Positions 11,547-23,228 of a stretch of DNA of 64,000 bases are shown here, piece after piece; positions within the stretch are counted from its first letter, which is position 1, and every line of letters starts with the position of its first letter. The stretch is from contig KL197713.1 of NCBI GenBank assembly GCA_000697665.1, positions 111,817 to 175,816 of the forward strand, read 5' to 3'. Under the pieces are notes generated by a model, which made no database searches, had not been told where the DNA came from, and worked only from the letters and a program-made list of their open reading frames with translations. The DNA comes from Jaapia argillacea MUCL 33604. Its lineage: Eukaryota > Basidiomycota > Agaricomycetes > Jaapiales > Jaapiaceae. Both the position numbers and the translations under genes were made by a program.

Positions 11547-14500
11547 TCAACCTCCTTTGGAGAGAACCTTCTTCAGCGCCGCGTTCTTCTTTTCCAGAGC
11601 CTCAACTTTAACTTCTGCGGCCTGCATTTTCTTGAACAAATAAGCAGATCTCGTGGATGAAGCACCGAGAGACTCTAGCCAGTGGTTGGGATCCGTGCCC
11701 AACTGTTTCAAAGTCAGCAATTCTTCTTCACAAGCTCGAACAATGCTCTCGGCACTAGCTATCTGCTTTTCGTTGAACGAGATGTCTTGGGTTGCCTGGA
11801 AAATAGGATCTTTGCAGAGTCAATAGGACAGCTCGATGAATGTTGATATAGCGTTGACATACCTCGCACGACTCGTTCGAATACATACTTATAGACAGGC
11901 TTCCCAGGTCGTATCATTGAAGGTCGCCCTGGATCCGAGGTCAGTGCGAGCCAGTGCAACTCGTGACTTGGGTTGATAAATACCATTCTCCGTGGTCACC
12001 GTGATTAGTTCTGAGTGCTCCATGCTCCGAATGGCAGTTTCGTCACCCTTGAATGGAAATTCGAGGAGGACGTCGTGATATGGTATCTGAGGGGGAGATA
12101 TCATCAAGATAGATTTAAGCAAGTTCGACAATGCACGCCATACCTCCTCTTTCTCGGAGAGCCTCTTCAAAATCAACCAAGCTTGCTCTCTAGACCATAG
12201 AAGATTCTTGGCATCTTCGACGTCATCACCAAAAGCGTTCTTGCGAAGCTCGCCGACGCCGCTGGAGATGATATCTTCGACAGCCTCCTCCACTTTCTGG
12301 CCGCTGCGGACCTTGTGGATAAGCTTCAGGGCGAAGATGATCAGTCATCTTGATGAAAGAAGGAATATCACCACTCACATTCTCGAGGTCGCTGGCACGA
12401 CCCCCCAATCGTTCAAGGAGGGACACTTGTTCCGCTGTGAACGTTAAATCGGCACCAGAATCATTGAGTTTCTGCTGAACAAATGCAAGTACTGAGGCCG
12501 CATCTGCATCATGTAATGCAATGGTGTTGAGGGGCTTGGATGGCAGTGCTGAGGGAGCCAGGATTAAATGAGCATGCAATGGATTGCTTGCGAGACTATC
12601 CACACCTCTTGCTAACGTCTTCGCATTCTCTCGATTGTCACTGATCACGATGACATGAGCCACCTGACGACACCAATTAGTCCAAGAAGAACAAGGCTGG
12701 AATTAAGCAAAATCTCGCCTGATTCTCCGCAAGGGTCGCAGCCCATTGGGCCAAGACACCTAAAAGGTCATCTCTCCCACCTTTGGACGCAAAATTCTTG
12801 ATAATAACTACTGGCAAGGAGTTCAGAGCCTCGACTTCTTCGGCGCTTCTCTGACGCCTATCCGAACCGCCCTTCTCCTTCTCAACCAATTGATCACCTG
12901 GGAGAATCACCATCCTTGACAAATCTTCACTCGTATCGGCGTCGAGATTTTCATCACCTACACCAAGCTCTGACATGACGCCATTCCCCGCAACACAGTC
13001 CAGCCGAGGATCATGCCACGTCCCATTCATAATGCGCTCTCGTCTTCTGGCTTCCTGTGCTTTACGGTCTTCTTCCATGCGCAATTCCTTTAGTCGCCGT
13101 TCAAAGGCATCACGATGAGAGGTGGTAACTCGCTTCAAAGCCGAGCCAACAACTTCTAGGATTTGCTTTACTTGGTCAGTGAGGGATGTGCTGAGTCCAG
13201 CTACGCAGGAACAAGGTCAAATTTTTGACAAGGGGAGCGCCACGCAGAAATGCCGACCTTTTTGACCAATCAACCCAACACTGGCCATGTCAATCATAGT
13301 GTTGATTGAATTGGTGAAGGTGAAAACCGGCCAGTATCCGGTCTGGTCCGCGAGAGCAGAAACAGCAGCGGCATCGGAACTTGCTTTTATCAGCGGAGTG
13401 CAATCAATGACGAGGAAGTTCCTGCGGAAGGATGTGGCGAGAATGAGCAAAGAGCGGTCCAAGCAACGACGTTGACAACTTACCGTTGGGTAGCCTTGGT
13501 GACTCTAGCTAGGAGGCGGTCTTTGCCACTACCCTGAGGGCCATAGACAAATGCAATAGATGCTAGACAATGCCCATGAGGTGAGGTCGCTTCACTGGCG
13601 AAAGATAACCTACTAGGGACTTCATTTAAGTATTTGTTTACCGCGTCTTCGGCATCTTTCCTTTCCTTCCAAACATTCTCCACAGCAGACGCATCGTCTC
13701 CATTCCTTGACGAGAATATGGCGAAGCGTTCAACAGTGTTTTGTCGAATCCACTTATAAAGCTTGAATTCTGGAGGATTGTTGAATCATGTTCTCAGGAC
13801 AGTCGCGTAAGAACGAACCTCGGTAATCGAACCAATCCATAACTTTCCCCTCCACCATGAATGCGCGGACGGGATCGAATATCTTGGGGGGGAGGGGGAG
13901 TTAATCACAAACACCCAGAGTTGTGAAGAGGATCAAGGTACCGTGTATGTCAAAGTCCCTAGCAAGAAGACAATCACAGGTAAAACGAATCTTGGATGGC
14001 TAGCAATCCAATCCCTGATTGCGTGAGCCTTGATGGGCTGCTCGTAGAGAATTCGAAGGCGTGTGACAGGCCCGTTGGGGTTAGAGGACGGTAATCTCAA
14101 TCCATGAATTATATTGCGGGCAATGGTAGCAGAGCGGAGGTGAGGAAACACAATCGTTGAAGACCGAAGTGACCCTGCAGGGACTGGGGTCGGATTCCGT
14201 AGGTCTTGTATCCGTCCACATGGCTTGGTGACTGTGAGGGAGTGGATATCGATTGTGGGTAAACATACGCACCCGAAAAATCTTGTACAGGTGCTCTTCA
14301 GGGATATCGGGACCTTCAAATGTCACCGAAACGATGGGAGAGGCATATCTGCGCATATCCTGTCGCGAAATTGTTATATGGAGATCACTGGACTCAATAG
14401 TCGCGACCGCACCTCTCTCCATGGCTGGCCTTTCACCAACCAGACATCTCCCCTTGAGAAGCCCGTCCAAGATGGCACTCCTCCTTGCCGACTGGCCGTG

Positions 14501-15016
14501 TCCCTGAGCACATTTTCAATGGCATCTAGTGTTTCTGCGTTTTCCAAGCCATTGTAGCGGAACCTAACGAAGACTCCACCGTCTTTAAGGTGAGGCTCGA
14601 TGGACAATACCTTGAAGCCATGGGTGTCGATGGAGGAGAGGATGGTCTTCAGTTTCGCGATGAGGTTGTCTTCGCGGAAGATTCCGACGTAGTGACGAAG
14701 ACTGAGCAGAGGTTTTGGCTGTCAGGAAGAGCATACGGAGAGACTGGAACCCCCACGAACTCCCAGGACCCTAGTCGAACAGGGAAGACGGAATCGATAT
14801 ATAGCCACGCTTCGCTAGTCTAAGGCTCCGTTATTCGGAGACGAGCACAATTCAAGACGAATGTCTACTCGCCTGTGCCGGGGTTGCTCGCAAGTCCGAG
14901 GCTGCACCAGCAGCGTCTTGTGGGACAGTGGGAGTCGACAGTGGTCGGACGAGTGCTCGTCGAGGAAAATCGAGTACTCCCGCCCTCCTGCCAACTGTTC
15001 GACGGAGCAGAATCAT
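11547..15016 (-). CDS. YME2: Mitochondrial escape protein 2 (YME2 / RNA12)
   Basis: The first exon encodes a basic, serine-rich presequence (MILLRRTVGRRAG...RALVRPLST) typical of mitochondrial import. The conserved TSEAWLYIDSVFP block follows. Further on are an RRM-like region with VSVTFEGPDIPEEHLYKIFR, a membrane segment VLPVIVFLLGTLTYTV, and an RNA12-type P-loop ATPase domain (GPQGSGKDRLL, then LPVVIIKNF as the Walker B-like strand). The last ~60 residues form a coiled coil ending KKVLSKGG. Yeast Yme2 is an inner-membrane protein affecting mtDNA nucleoid structure and escape of mtDNA to the nucleus. Joining exon 1 to exon 2 requires a non-canonical GC-AG intron, listed separately. The gene is divergent from the nucleoporin gene. 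Confidence 0.92.
14820..14872 (-). other. Candidate GC-AG intron in YME2
   Basis: On the minus strand the exon sequence ...GCACAG is followed by GCGAGT, and 53 nt later by CCTTAG and then ACTAGCGAAGCG. Removing this piece joins the presequence exon to TSEAWLYIDS in phase 0. No GT donor in the last part of exon 1 gives the needed phase without an early stop. GC-AG introns normally have a strong AG|GCAAGT-like donor, and AG|GCGAGT fits. Confidence 0.6.
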
Positions 15017-15288
15017 GGGGGGTTTGAGCTTGAAGTTCGCTCCTGAGCACCCGTTCAAAGGGTAAGCACTACTTTATGACGCACTGCTCAGAGGCTTCAC
15101 ACTTACGATATTATTTTCCATTTCCTTGATAATGTTTATTTATGTGGACAAGTAGAATATTTACGCAAAAACACGTAAGTTATGTTGTTGGTTGAAATCA
15201 CCTGTTTGCTTTGATCTCGGAGCCTCACCCAGTCAAAAACGCGTCGGCGTCACTGACCAGTGCGACACCTTGTTCCCGGTCTGTCGCC
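15017..15288. promoter_or_regulatory. Bidirectional promoter YME2 / nucleoporin
   Basis: There are 272 bp between divergent ATG codons, with an AT-rich core around 15105-15170. No gene or repeat is seen inside. The call rests on geometry. Confidence 0.45.
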
Positions 15289-18200
15289 ATGCTGCCATCC
15301 CACAGTCCTCGAAATCGAGCTCAGAAGCGGAATAATCCCTTTGGACGCAAAACAAGTCCTGTTGCTCGCTCTGGTTCTCTGCTGGGCACCATCAAAAACA
15401 TCGTAACGGCGCCATTGACTTGGTTTGCAAACGGTGACGATTTTGAAGATGGCAAGGGAAAGAGGAGACGCGCAGCAAAGCCTACCTCTGCCACCGATGG
15501 TAGCGATGAAGAGTTGGTTCGGTCCAGGGTGAAGAGGATGAGGCTTGATAGTCCCGATAGGCAAGTTTCTTCCGGTTACCTCGACCCGCCAGAAGCCATT
15601 TTGCCAGCACCTACCTCTATTCCTCGATATCCCTATCAGTATAACCAGGCTTCCAAACCTGGTCGTTCACATTCCTCCTTGCATCCACCTAATCAACGTC
15701 AACTCCATCATTCCCGTACTTTATCACCATACCCGACGTCTTACTCACAATCTAATGAAGTTCATCGAACGATGTCGATGGATCCACCTTCTCGACAACC
15801 TGTCCCTCGAGATTCCTACGGTCCATCACACCTTCGCCGGGAGACATCTATGGATAGCGCCATGCACCGATCGTCATCCCTGTCCATTCCTCGCGATTTC
15901 TCCGCCTCGCCCACTCGCAGTGGGTTCCGTATGCGCACCTCCGTCACTCCTCAGCCGTCAGGTTCCTCGTTTGGTCCCACTCTTCAGAGGCGACCAAGAG
16001 ATCCATCCGAACCTCCTCCGCTGACGAGTCTCGTGTCCAACCCAATTTTTGTGAAACCTCCTCCTGAAGCTCGTCAAAGACAAATGTCCGTACAGCCCAC
16101 TATCACTCTCGGCTCCTTGATGGACTCTGAGCGGGTATGTATTGCTCCGCTCTTTCTCGCGGGATGCTGAACCAGATGTTCCAGGCTCGCTCACCTGTAC
16201 GGCAACATTCCTCTCTGCTCTTCGGCTCTTCTTCAGGCCCATCTTCCAGTCTAACGACCTCGAGTGAGCTACCTGACATATTCGTTGACTTATCGTTGTC
16301 TGATGTGCGCGTGTTAGCTCTAATGCAGCCCCTCAACCCGGCTGAGAGGGCGCTACAAGAACTTGACGTATACAAGACACCCCTCCTTCCGAGCAGATTC
16401 CGAGATTCCAAAGCCGTGCCAGATATGTTCAAAGCCAAGAAGACAAGTATCCCGACACCCATGCACAGTGAGAAAGATGGAGATAAGCACCGCCTAGGTA
16501 TGCCCAGGAAGTCCAAGGGTAAAGGCAAAGAGGAGTCGAATGGAACCAAACCATATGCAGGAGAAGGGGGTATGAAGAAGATGTTGGCGAAGAGGAGGAT
16601 AGAAGAGATTGAGGACAAAAAAGTGGAGAAGGCTGTCGGCACCGAGGAGGAGGGAGAGAATATGCAAACTGATGTCGAGACACCCGCACCAGCGATTTTA
16701 GAAAAAGAACAAATCCCTTCATCCCAAGAGTTGGCTCCGACAGCTCAGGATTTCTTCGCTCCTGGGACTTTGGGCCGTGAGGGTTCGTCGTTGCGAGTTG
16801 GTAGGACAAGAACCTCGCGTGCGCATATCTCGCGACCGGTTTCCCGACCGAAGAACCGTTTCTCTGCCGTTTATGAGGAAGAGGAATCAGACGATCAAAT
16901 GCTCACTACACCGGTTACCCAAGATGATAATCAAGCTAGCACGGAGAGTATTTTCGACCAAGCTGTGAAAAAGGCACCAGCATATGAGCCTCCTCCTGGA
17001 TTCAGTTTCGCTCGAGAAGTAAGTCATCGTTTCTCATTCCTTGTCGCATGTGACGCTCATGGCACGTCGGTTCGCAGGCACCACCGATTGAGCATGATGC
17101 CAAAGCCAAAGAGCCACCCATCTCTGCCCTCCCTTTTTCACTCACGAGAGCTGCTCCCACCGTGCGTGTCACCATGCCTACCAAACCCGTGCAGAGGGAT
17201 AGCCCGTCAACCTTTGAGGCACCACCTGTGGTCGCTCCTAGTACACCCACACTCCCTCCTACCGATACCGAGACCCCTGAGGCACCGGCGCCCGCTTCCA
17301 CACCAGCAGCGATTCCGAACTTTTTCGCCAACTCCTCCCTCTTCTCGAAACCTGTGACTGTGACTCCTCCGCCCCTGACATTTTCTCCTGTCGTTACACC
17401 CAAGCAACCAGACCATAATGAGGCTACTGGGAGTTTCGCCACTGCCCTGCCTCCTGCCATACCACCGGTTCCTGCGGTAGCAGAAGGACAGAAGAAATCA
17501 CCCAAAGTTTCGTTGGGAGGGAGCGAGGAAGGTCTATCCCAGTCACGGGTGGAGTCTCCTGCCACGCATGTCACTCCAGGGACGGCACCTGTTGACGGCT
17601 TTGGTGGTCCATCCCAGCCATCCATCTCCGCGCCGACTCTATCTTTCGCTACCCCTTTCATCACGAAGGAATCTCCAAATTCCAGGAAGGAGGTCAGTTC
17701 GTTTGGTTCGGTGCCCCAAGGATCTAAAGCAACTGGGAGCGACATCTTTGGAGTCAGTGAAACAGAACCAGCCAAACAAACCATTCGTTTCGGACATGCA
17801 GCTCCACAGCCCTTATTTTCGGGCTTTGGCACGGCTTCATCGTCGATCAATCCCACGAAGGAACCACCAGCGAACGGATTGATCTTTGGACAACCACCTC
17901 CTGGCGAGATTGCGTCAGCTTCCATTGAGCCACCGAAGACCTCATCTGCTCTCCTGTCATTTGGCCAGACGTCCTCGAAGACATCTAATGAGAAAGATGT
18001 CCCCTCACAAAGCCCGTTCTCCTTCGGCGCCCCACCGTCCACTCCCCCTCCCGCATCAGATAAGAAGGTGGCATTTGGGACCAATCAATCAGCTACGGTA
18101 CCTCTCGGTACCTCCGTCTTCAATTTCGGCACCCCTCTGTCCACCTCTTCTCCCGCAGCAGATGTCTCCAGCAAAACTTTGACATTTGGTACGACATCCG

Positions 18201-18997
18201 CCCCGCCGAGACCTGTCACGCCACCAAAGCAGGAACAGGAAATGCGGATGGAGGAGAGTCCCATGAGGAGCATGGAGGCGAGTGGTCATACAAGCTCTCG
18301 AGTAGAGGAGAAGTCTCTTGGCGGATTTGGTTTTGGTTCCAGCTTTGGACGAAGCGCCCCACCGGTGGCGACAGGGCCAGCTCCGTTTTCCTTCGGGGAC
18401 CCCTCCCCTGTCACCTCCACTAGTGGATTTGCGTTTGGTCAAAAGGCAGCCGAACCCGTGATTACCACTTCCTCTCCGTTTACCTTCGGACAGAAGTCCA
18501 CAGGGACCGTTCAGGCGCCCGCCACCACTTCATTTAGCTTTGGGCAATCCTCTTCCACGCCCACGCCCACACCCACATCTACATTGCCCCCGTTTTCCTT
18601 TGGCGCAAGCTCATCTCCCTCTGCTACTTCATTTGGGCAAACGGCTCCATCGGCCGGGTCTGCGCCCAATAGCCCATCTACGTTCGCCCAGCCGTCTCCG
18701 TTCAGTTTTGCGGCTCCCGGGGGTACCTCGGGCTTCGGTTTCACTTCCAGCCAGCCTGCATCGCCAGCGGCTCCAAGCATCTCACTGCCCCAGCCACCTG
18801 GGTCGTCCGGCGGTGGCTTTTCTTTTGGTGCACCAGCGACTACGCCCACTGCTCCACAACCACCGTCGAATCCATTTGGCTCCCCCAGTGGAGGAAGTAG
18901 CAATCTATTCACAATCGGCGCCGCCCCTTCTGCGCCGCCGGCGAGTGGATCAAGGACTATCAAGAAGCTTCCCATGCGCCGAGTTGTAAAGCGCTGA
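15289..18997 (+). CDS. FxFG-repeat nucleoporin (Nup1/Nup124/Nup153-like, nuclear basket)
   Basis: Three exons (15289-16134, 16185-17018, 17078-18997) join in phase to about 1,199 residues. The N terminus is basic and includes a predicted amphipathic helix, GTIKNIVTAPLTWFAN, like the membrane-binding helices of Nup1 and Nup60. A serine/proline-rich region follows, then a lysine-rich coiled segment (residues ~370-450). The C-terminal third carries many FxFG/FG units (FSFG, FTFG, FGFG, FNFG) separated by Ser/Thr/Pro spacers, ending in a basic tail TIKKLPMRRVVKR. FG repeats bind transport receptors at the nuclear pore. The basic ends and amphipathic helix suggest the nuclear basket side. Which named yeast nucleoporin is orthologous cannot be settled here. 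Confidence 0.85.
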
Positions 18998-19465
18998 ACA
19001 AATCTCCAGTACCTAGCTTGTTTCACCCCGTCTTTCCATCGGATCCATTACTTGTACCTTTTCTCTTATCCACTGTTCACTAAATTGCAGCATATTGGTT
19101 TTATCACAAACAACTTGTAGCCCGTCCCAAACTTCTCAAAGACATCGTCAGCATAGTCTCGGCTCAAGGCCATCTTCATATCCATTCGTAGAGTAGGTAG
19201 TACACAGTTCCGCAATAGCTCTTTTGCCAACAAGGTTTTTTTTTCATTGCAAGTTTTCGGACGGATGTGGATGAGTCACTTTGCTTCGGCTCGCCAGAGC
19301 GCAGCCGGCTTTTGAGTCAGCTTCAATCATGGCTATGCAGGGCGATGTGTGTGATGGCGTAACATCGTGTGACGTATATATGGCGCGGATTTCTGGCTGT
19401 TCCCCACAGTCACCTTTCAACCCGTATACTCTCCTCCTCAACTCAACCACATACCCAAGACAACT
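18998..19465. other. Intergenic: nucleoporin 3' region and MBF1 promoter
   Basis: These 468 bp contain a short T-run near 19238 and an AT-rich TATATA near 19376, about 90 bp before the MBF1 start, which could serve as a core promoter element. No coding frame of note is present. Confidence 0.4.
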
Positions 19466-20185
19466 ATGAGCGGCTCTGATATCGATTCTAAAGTAGTTAT
19501 TGGATTCAAGGCCAAGGCTCCCAAAGTTACGAGGGGTACCTCTGACTTGAATGGTGCGTGTTCCCTGCAGTTGTCGCACGAGACCCATCTGACTCGGGCG
19601 TGATTGCATTCTCCAAGCTGTATGTGAATTGGCTCCATATCTTGTACTGACGCTGACGAACCACAGGCACGGAGAGCGGGTGCCGTCGTGGCCACTGACA
19701 AGAAAGTGACAGGTGGTTCAAACAAGGCGCACCAAGGTCCGTGGTGTCGCTTTAACATTGTCCTACATTCTGAGGGTTCATTATTTCTAGGCACCGACCA
19801 TCAGCGAATAGCCAAGCTCGATCGGGAGAACGAAGTCGCTCCTCCGCCGAAAATCTCACCCACAGTTGGCAAGGTGTGATGCTTCCACATAACTTTGATG
19901 CAAACCGTATTCACGCAACCCCACTAGGCCATGCAACAGGCTCGCATGGATCTCAAACTTTCGCAGAAAGATGTCGCTCAGAAGATCAACGAGAAGCCAT
20001 CTATCCTACAGGACTATGAGGCTGGGAAGGCTATTCCTAATCCCCAGATCCTTGGCAAGCTGGAGCGTGTGTTGGGCGTAAAACTTCGAGGTGAGTGACT
20101 GGCACACATGTTTCATACCTCGTAGACTAAGGTTCAAACAGGTTCAGACATTGGGAAGAAACTGGAGGGGCCGAAGAAATCGTGA
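19466..20185 (+). CDS. MBF1: Multiprotein-bridging factor 1
   Basis: The protein opens [20 protein letters not shown], contains [13 protein letters not shown], and then has a helix-turn-helix (Cro/C1 type) domain with [19 protein letters not shown] and [20 protein letters not shown]. It ends in a basic KLEGPKKS tail. About 150 residues come from five exons with introns of about 50-130 nt. MBF1 is a small transcriptional coactivator that bridges TBP and bZIP activators such as Gcn4, and also affects ribosome frame maintenance in yeast. Length, domain order and tail match the family, so the call is secure. Confidence 0.95.
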
Positions 20186-20250
20186 TTTGACCCCTCCGTA
20201 GTCATTGCCTCGTCCACGACTTGTCCTGTAGATTCTCGCATAGAATATAA

Positions 20251-20871
20251 TTGGTAAGGGGCAACGCCCCTTACCAGCGCGTTCAGCTTAGTCAGCGGAT
20301 TGTGGCGGAAAAGTGTCCAACCCACCTCTTGTGCGGTTTCTTTGTTGTAGACACAGAATATTGTAGACAATTCAATCTTATTAGAAACCAAGGCCTACAA
20401 AGGATCAGATCACCAAAAGGAAGAGTGGAAACGCGTGAAGGTCCAGCTTCAAACCACTGTTAATGGGTGTGCACGTGATTGTGGCGTCGAAATCAGTACG
20501 AAAGGTGTGTTTCGTAGGCCTCTCGCCATCTGAGTCCATACTCACCCCACCCTCTAGCATCCTTACTAAGACTTGCTCAGGTTATCACGATCTTTAGATT
20601 GTTCAGAGGAATTTTAACCATTCGTCCCCGTTGCTGAGATCTCATCAACTGAGGCATCAGTTCTCTAAATATCTCTACCAATTCTCCATCTCAAGAAATT
20701 TCCTCTGAACAAAACGAATAAAATGTACCACGGTATAATATCCGAGCTTTTATTTACTCCTCCGTTCAGCGTAGCTGCCTATGGAGACATTGGTCACTTG
20801 ACCAGTGGGCTTTAGCTGAGTGACAAGCACGGACAAACAAAGGTTTGGCAAGGGGCGTTGCCCCTTACCAA
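20251..20871. mobile_element. MITE-like element with palindromic terminal inverted repeats
   Basis: The two ends carry the same 25-nt inverted repeat with one mismatch: TTGGTAAGGGGCAACGCCCC followed by TTACC on the left, and its complement with TTGCC on the right. Each repeat is itself nearly palindromic (GGTAAGGGGC-AAC-GCCCCTTACC) and would fold as a hairpin. The 5 bp TATAA flank both sides directly (20246-20250 and 20872-20876), consistent with a target-site duplication, although the AT-rich sequence makes chance possible. The 621-bp interior has no long coding frame. It sits between MBF1 and gamma-tubulin. The superfamily is not assignable by eye. Confidence 0.65.
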
Positions 20872-20998
20872 TATAATACTGGATGTTCGTTTACACTATG
20901 TTGACCCATCGGGAATGCATCCTCAAGCAGGCGAGCAGCAAACTCGAGGTTCTGACAACACGTGTTTGGAGGTATGTTTGACGTTCGGATGTCGATGG

Positions 20999-22870
20999 CT
21001 ATGCTCCCTGGTCTACATCCGTGGCGCCCTGCTTGAGCTTTCAGTTAGAGCATCCTACAACATATAAGGGCATGGATACAGACATATGTGATGTAGTCTG
21101 GGCTCTCGCATGCTTTGTACTCCTTCAGAAGTTCTTCCGCAGTTGCACTGAGGAAGATCATATCAACTTATCGCGGTCTCCGACCAGGAACCAACTCACC
21201 GTGCATCGTCGAATTCTTCGAAGCCATTCTCAAACATTCTTTCCTTCTTGTATTGTTCCAGAAAGGCGTTTCGCTTTCGCAATCTGTCGTATTGGTCGAG
21301 CATCCGTTTGAACAGCTGCAGGTAGCCTCCGCGGTGAGGATAGAAGGATAAACGTAACAGAAATTCATACCGAGGCAATGCTAGTGTGGTTCGCCAACAT
21401 GAGTCCGCTCACTCGGTGACTTGTGGCGATATAGGGTGATTTGCGCGTCAGCGCCACTTGAATAGATGCTGGACCCCAAGGGATAAAGTTGGCCAGTTGA
21501 CGTTCACGGATGCGGAGGAGTGATTGATGAACCTGGTGACGATATCAGTTACATCAGCCGTGCTGCGTGGGTCGGATACTGGAGAATATACATCAGTAGG
21601 ATCAACATCTCCCTGGATGATGTTCAGAATGGAGATGTAGCACGCTGTTTTGCTCGGTATCGTCGACACCATACGATTTTTAGGCTGCAGGAGTCTTCGC
21701 ATCACGTCCAGGACTGTCGTTCTCCGGATAGGCTTGGCCTAACCGTGGTTAGCTGGCGTCTAGCGAGAAGAAATCACACACGGGCTGCCTACTTTGTCGA
21801 TTTGGTCACTAGTGAAGGGCGTATACGAGGTCATGAGGAAATGGCAGCGGGGGGTTGGGATGAGTGAAGCGATGATGCCGACGAGGTCATTGTTCATGTA
21901 TCCGGGATATCGTAGAGTCTGTGTGCTGGCGGCCATAACCGTAGAAACCTAGCAATTTGGTCAAGGATAATGTGAGGGCCATCTGTGAGGACCAATTAAG
22001 CCAAGAGCTCACGAGCTGATTAGTTTGATCGAATGATGGGGTCTGAACATGGAGTCGATCGGCAGATATGCGGGCAAGGGCGCCATTATCGAGCACAACG
22101 ACAGAGTCCGCATGATTGGTTAAGCGTTTCAGTGTCAATAGTGAGTTGTATGGCTGGACAACGACGTCGCCCTCTTGTGCATTGGGAAAGACTGAGTATG
22201 TTTGTATCAGTTTCTTGGGGAACTTGTCATTCAACCTTTCGAGCAGGAAGGATCCAAGACCAGATCCCGTGCCACCTGCTATCGAATGCATCAGCATGAA
22301 ACCCTGGCCCGATGGCGATTGTGAGTCGATTTTCGGGGGTCAGATAGGTTCATTCTCACCTCCAAAGAGTCACTGCCTTCAGCTTCGCGATCAACCATCT
22401 CCATCACTTCTTCGTATATGCGCTCTCCAGCTGAATAGCCGTGGGCCCAGTTATTTCCGGCACCGCCTCCATCCTTCGAGACGAATATGTTTTCAGGATT
22501 GTATAGGTTGGCAAAAGGGGACGCCAGGATGTTATTGATCACCTGTCGTCAGAGTCAACACATCAACAACCAACCTGACCTCAGATGGTGATTGCGCACT
22601 CGAGGTTCCAAATCCACCAAAATGGCACGAGGGATATAGTGTTCGTCGTCTGCCTGATAGAAAAACACGTCTTTCCGATCACCTCCTTCGGTCGCCCATT
22701 CTTCGAGAATACCCTCCTTGTTGATTCCATGTTCGGCGCAGAGCCGCTGCCAGAAAACAGATCCCACTGAGGCACAATTCAGTTAGACTCCTCGCGATAG
22801 GCGGGATGCTTGGAGGCCCACTTTGATTGCCACATTGTCCAAGTTGCACTGTAACTATTTCGCGAGGCAT
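20999..22870 (-). CDS. Gamma-tubulin
   Basis: The start [16 protein letters not shown] is the classic gamma-tubulin opening. The next exon gives [14 protein letters not shown]. The GTP-binding signature is GGTGSGLGS (within [13 protein letters not shown]). Other gamma-specific blocks are [19 protein letters not shown] and the C-terminal [16 protein letters not shown] place a last 55-nt intron (GTCTGT...CTAAC...CAAGCAG) after TYITY-type residues, giving the end GATDVDQGA and the stop at 20999. Without it the protein would end 14 cysteine-rich residues later, at 21045, which is less family-like. Gamma-tubulin nucleates microtubules at spindle pole bodies. Two MluI cell-cycle boxes lie just upstream. 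Confidence 0.93.
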
Positions 22871-23228
22871 AATGGTGTGCAGAAGCAAGTAATGTGCGTG
22901 GTCACACGTGACAAACTGTCAACGCGTCTCTTGACGCGTCCGAAGGTGTAGCCGTATTATCGGGACAATTGAATGAAACATAGACATCTCGAAAGCATAG
23001 TCATTCTGAGTACTTGGGCTGCGGATGCTGTATCCCTTCGATTTATGTGGGGACTTTCCAACAGGTGCAGAGCTCCATTATTATGCTACTACCCGATAAA
23101 AAGCGCTTTCGCCAGGTACCAAAGCCTCCCACGCACTCGAATATGAATGCAACAAGGGAGAATGGGTCTGAGATCAAGGACCATTAGTGGAGCTAAAACG
23201 ACAGAGAAACAGCACTTACTGTCCCTTC
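22871..23228. other. Intergenic: gamma-tubulin promoter and MET8 3' region
   Basis: This stretch is 358 bp between two minus-strand genes. Besides the paired ACGCGT boxes there is a CACACGTGAC motif near 22903. No coding sequence is supported. Confidence 0.4.
22922..22939 (-). promoter_or_regulatory. Two MCB (ACGCGT) elements upstream of gamma-tubulin
   Basis: ACGCGT occurs at 22922-22927 and 22934-22939, 52 to 69 bp upstream of the gamma-tubulin ATG. ACGCGT is the established MluI cell-cycle box bound by MBF (Mbp1/Swi6-type) factors for G1/S transcription in yeasts. The tight pair in an intergenic region is unlikely by chance. Function in this species is inferred. Confidence 0.5.
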
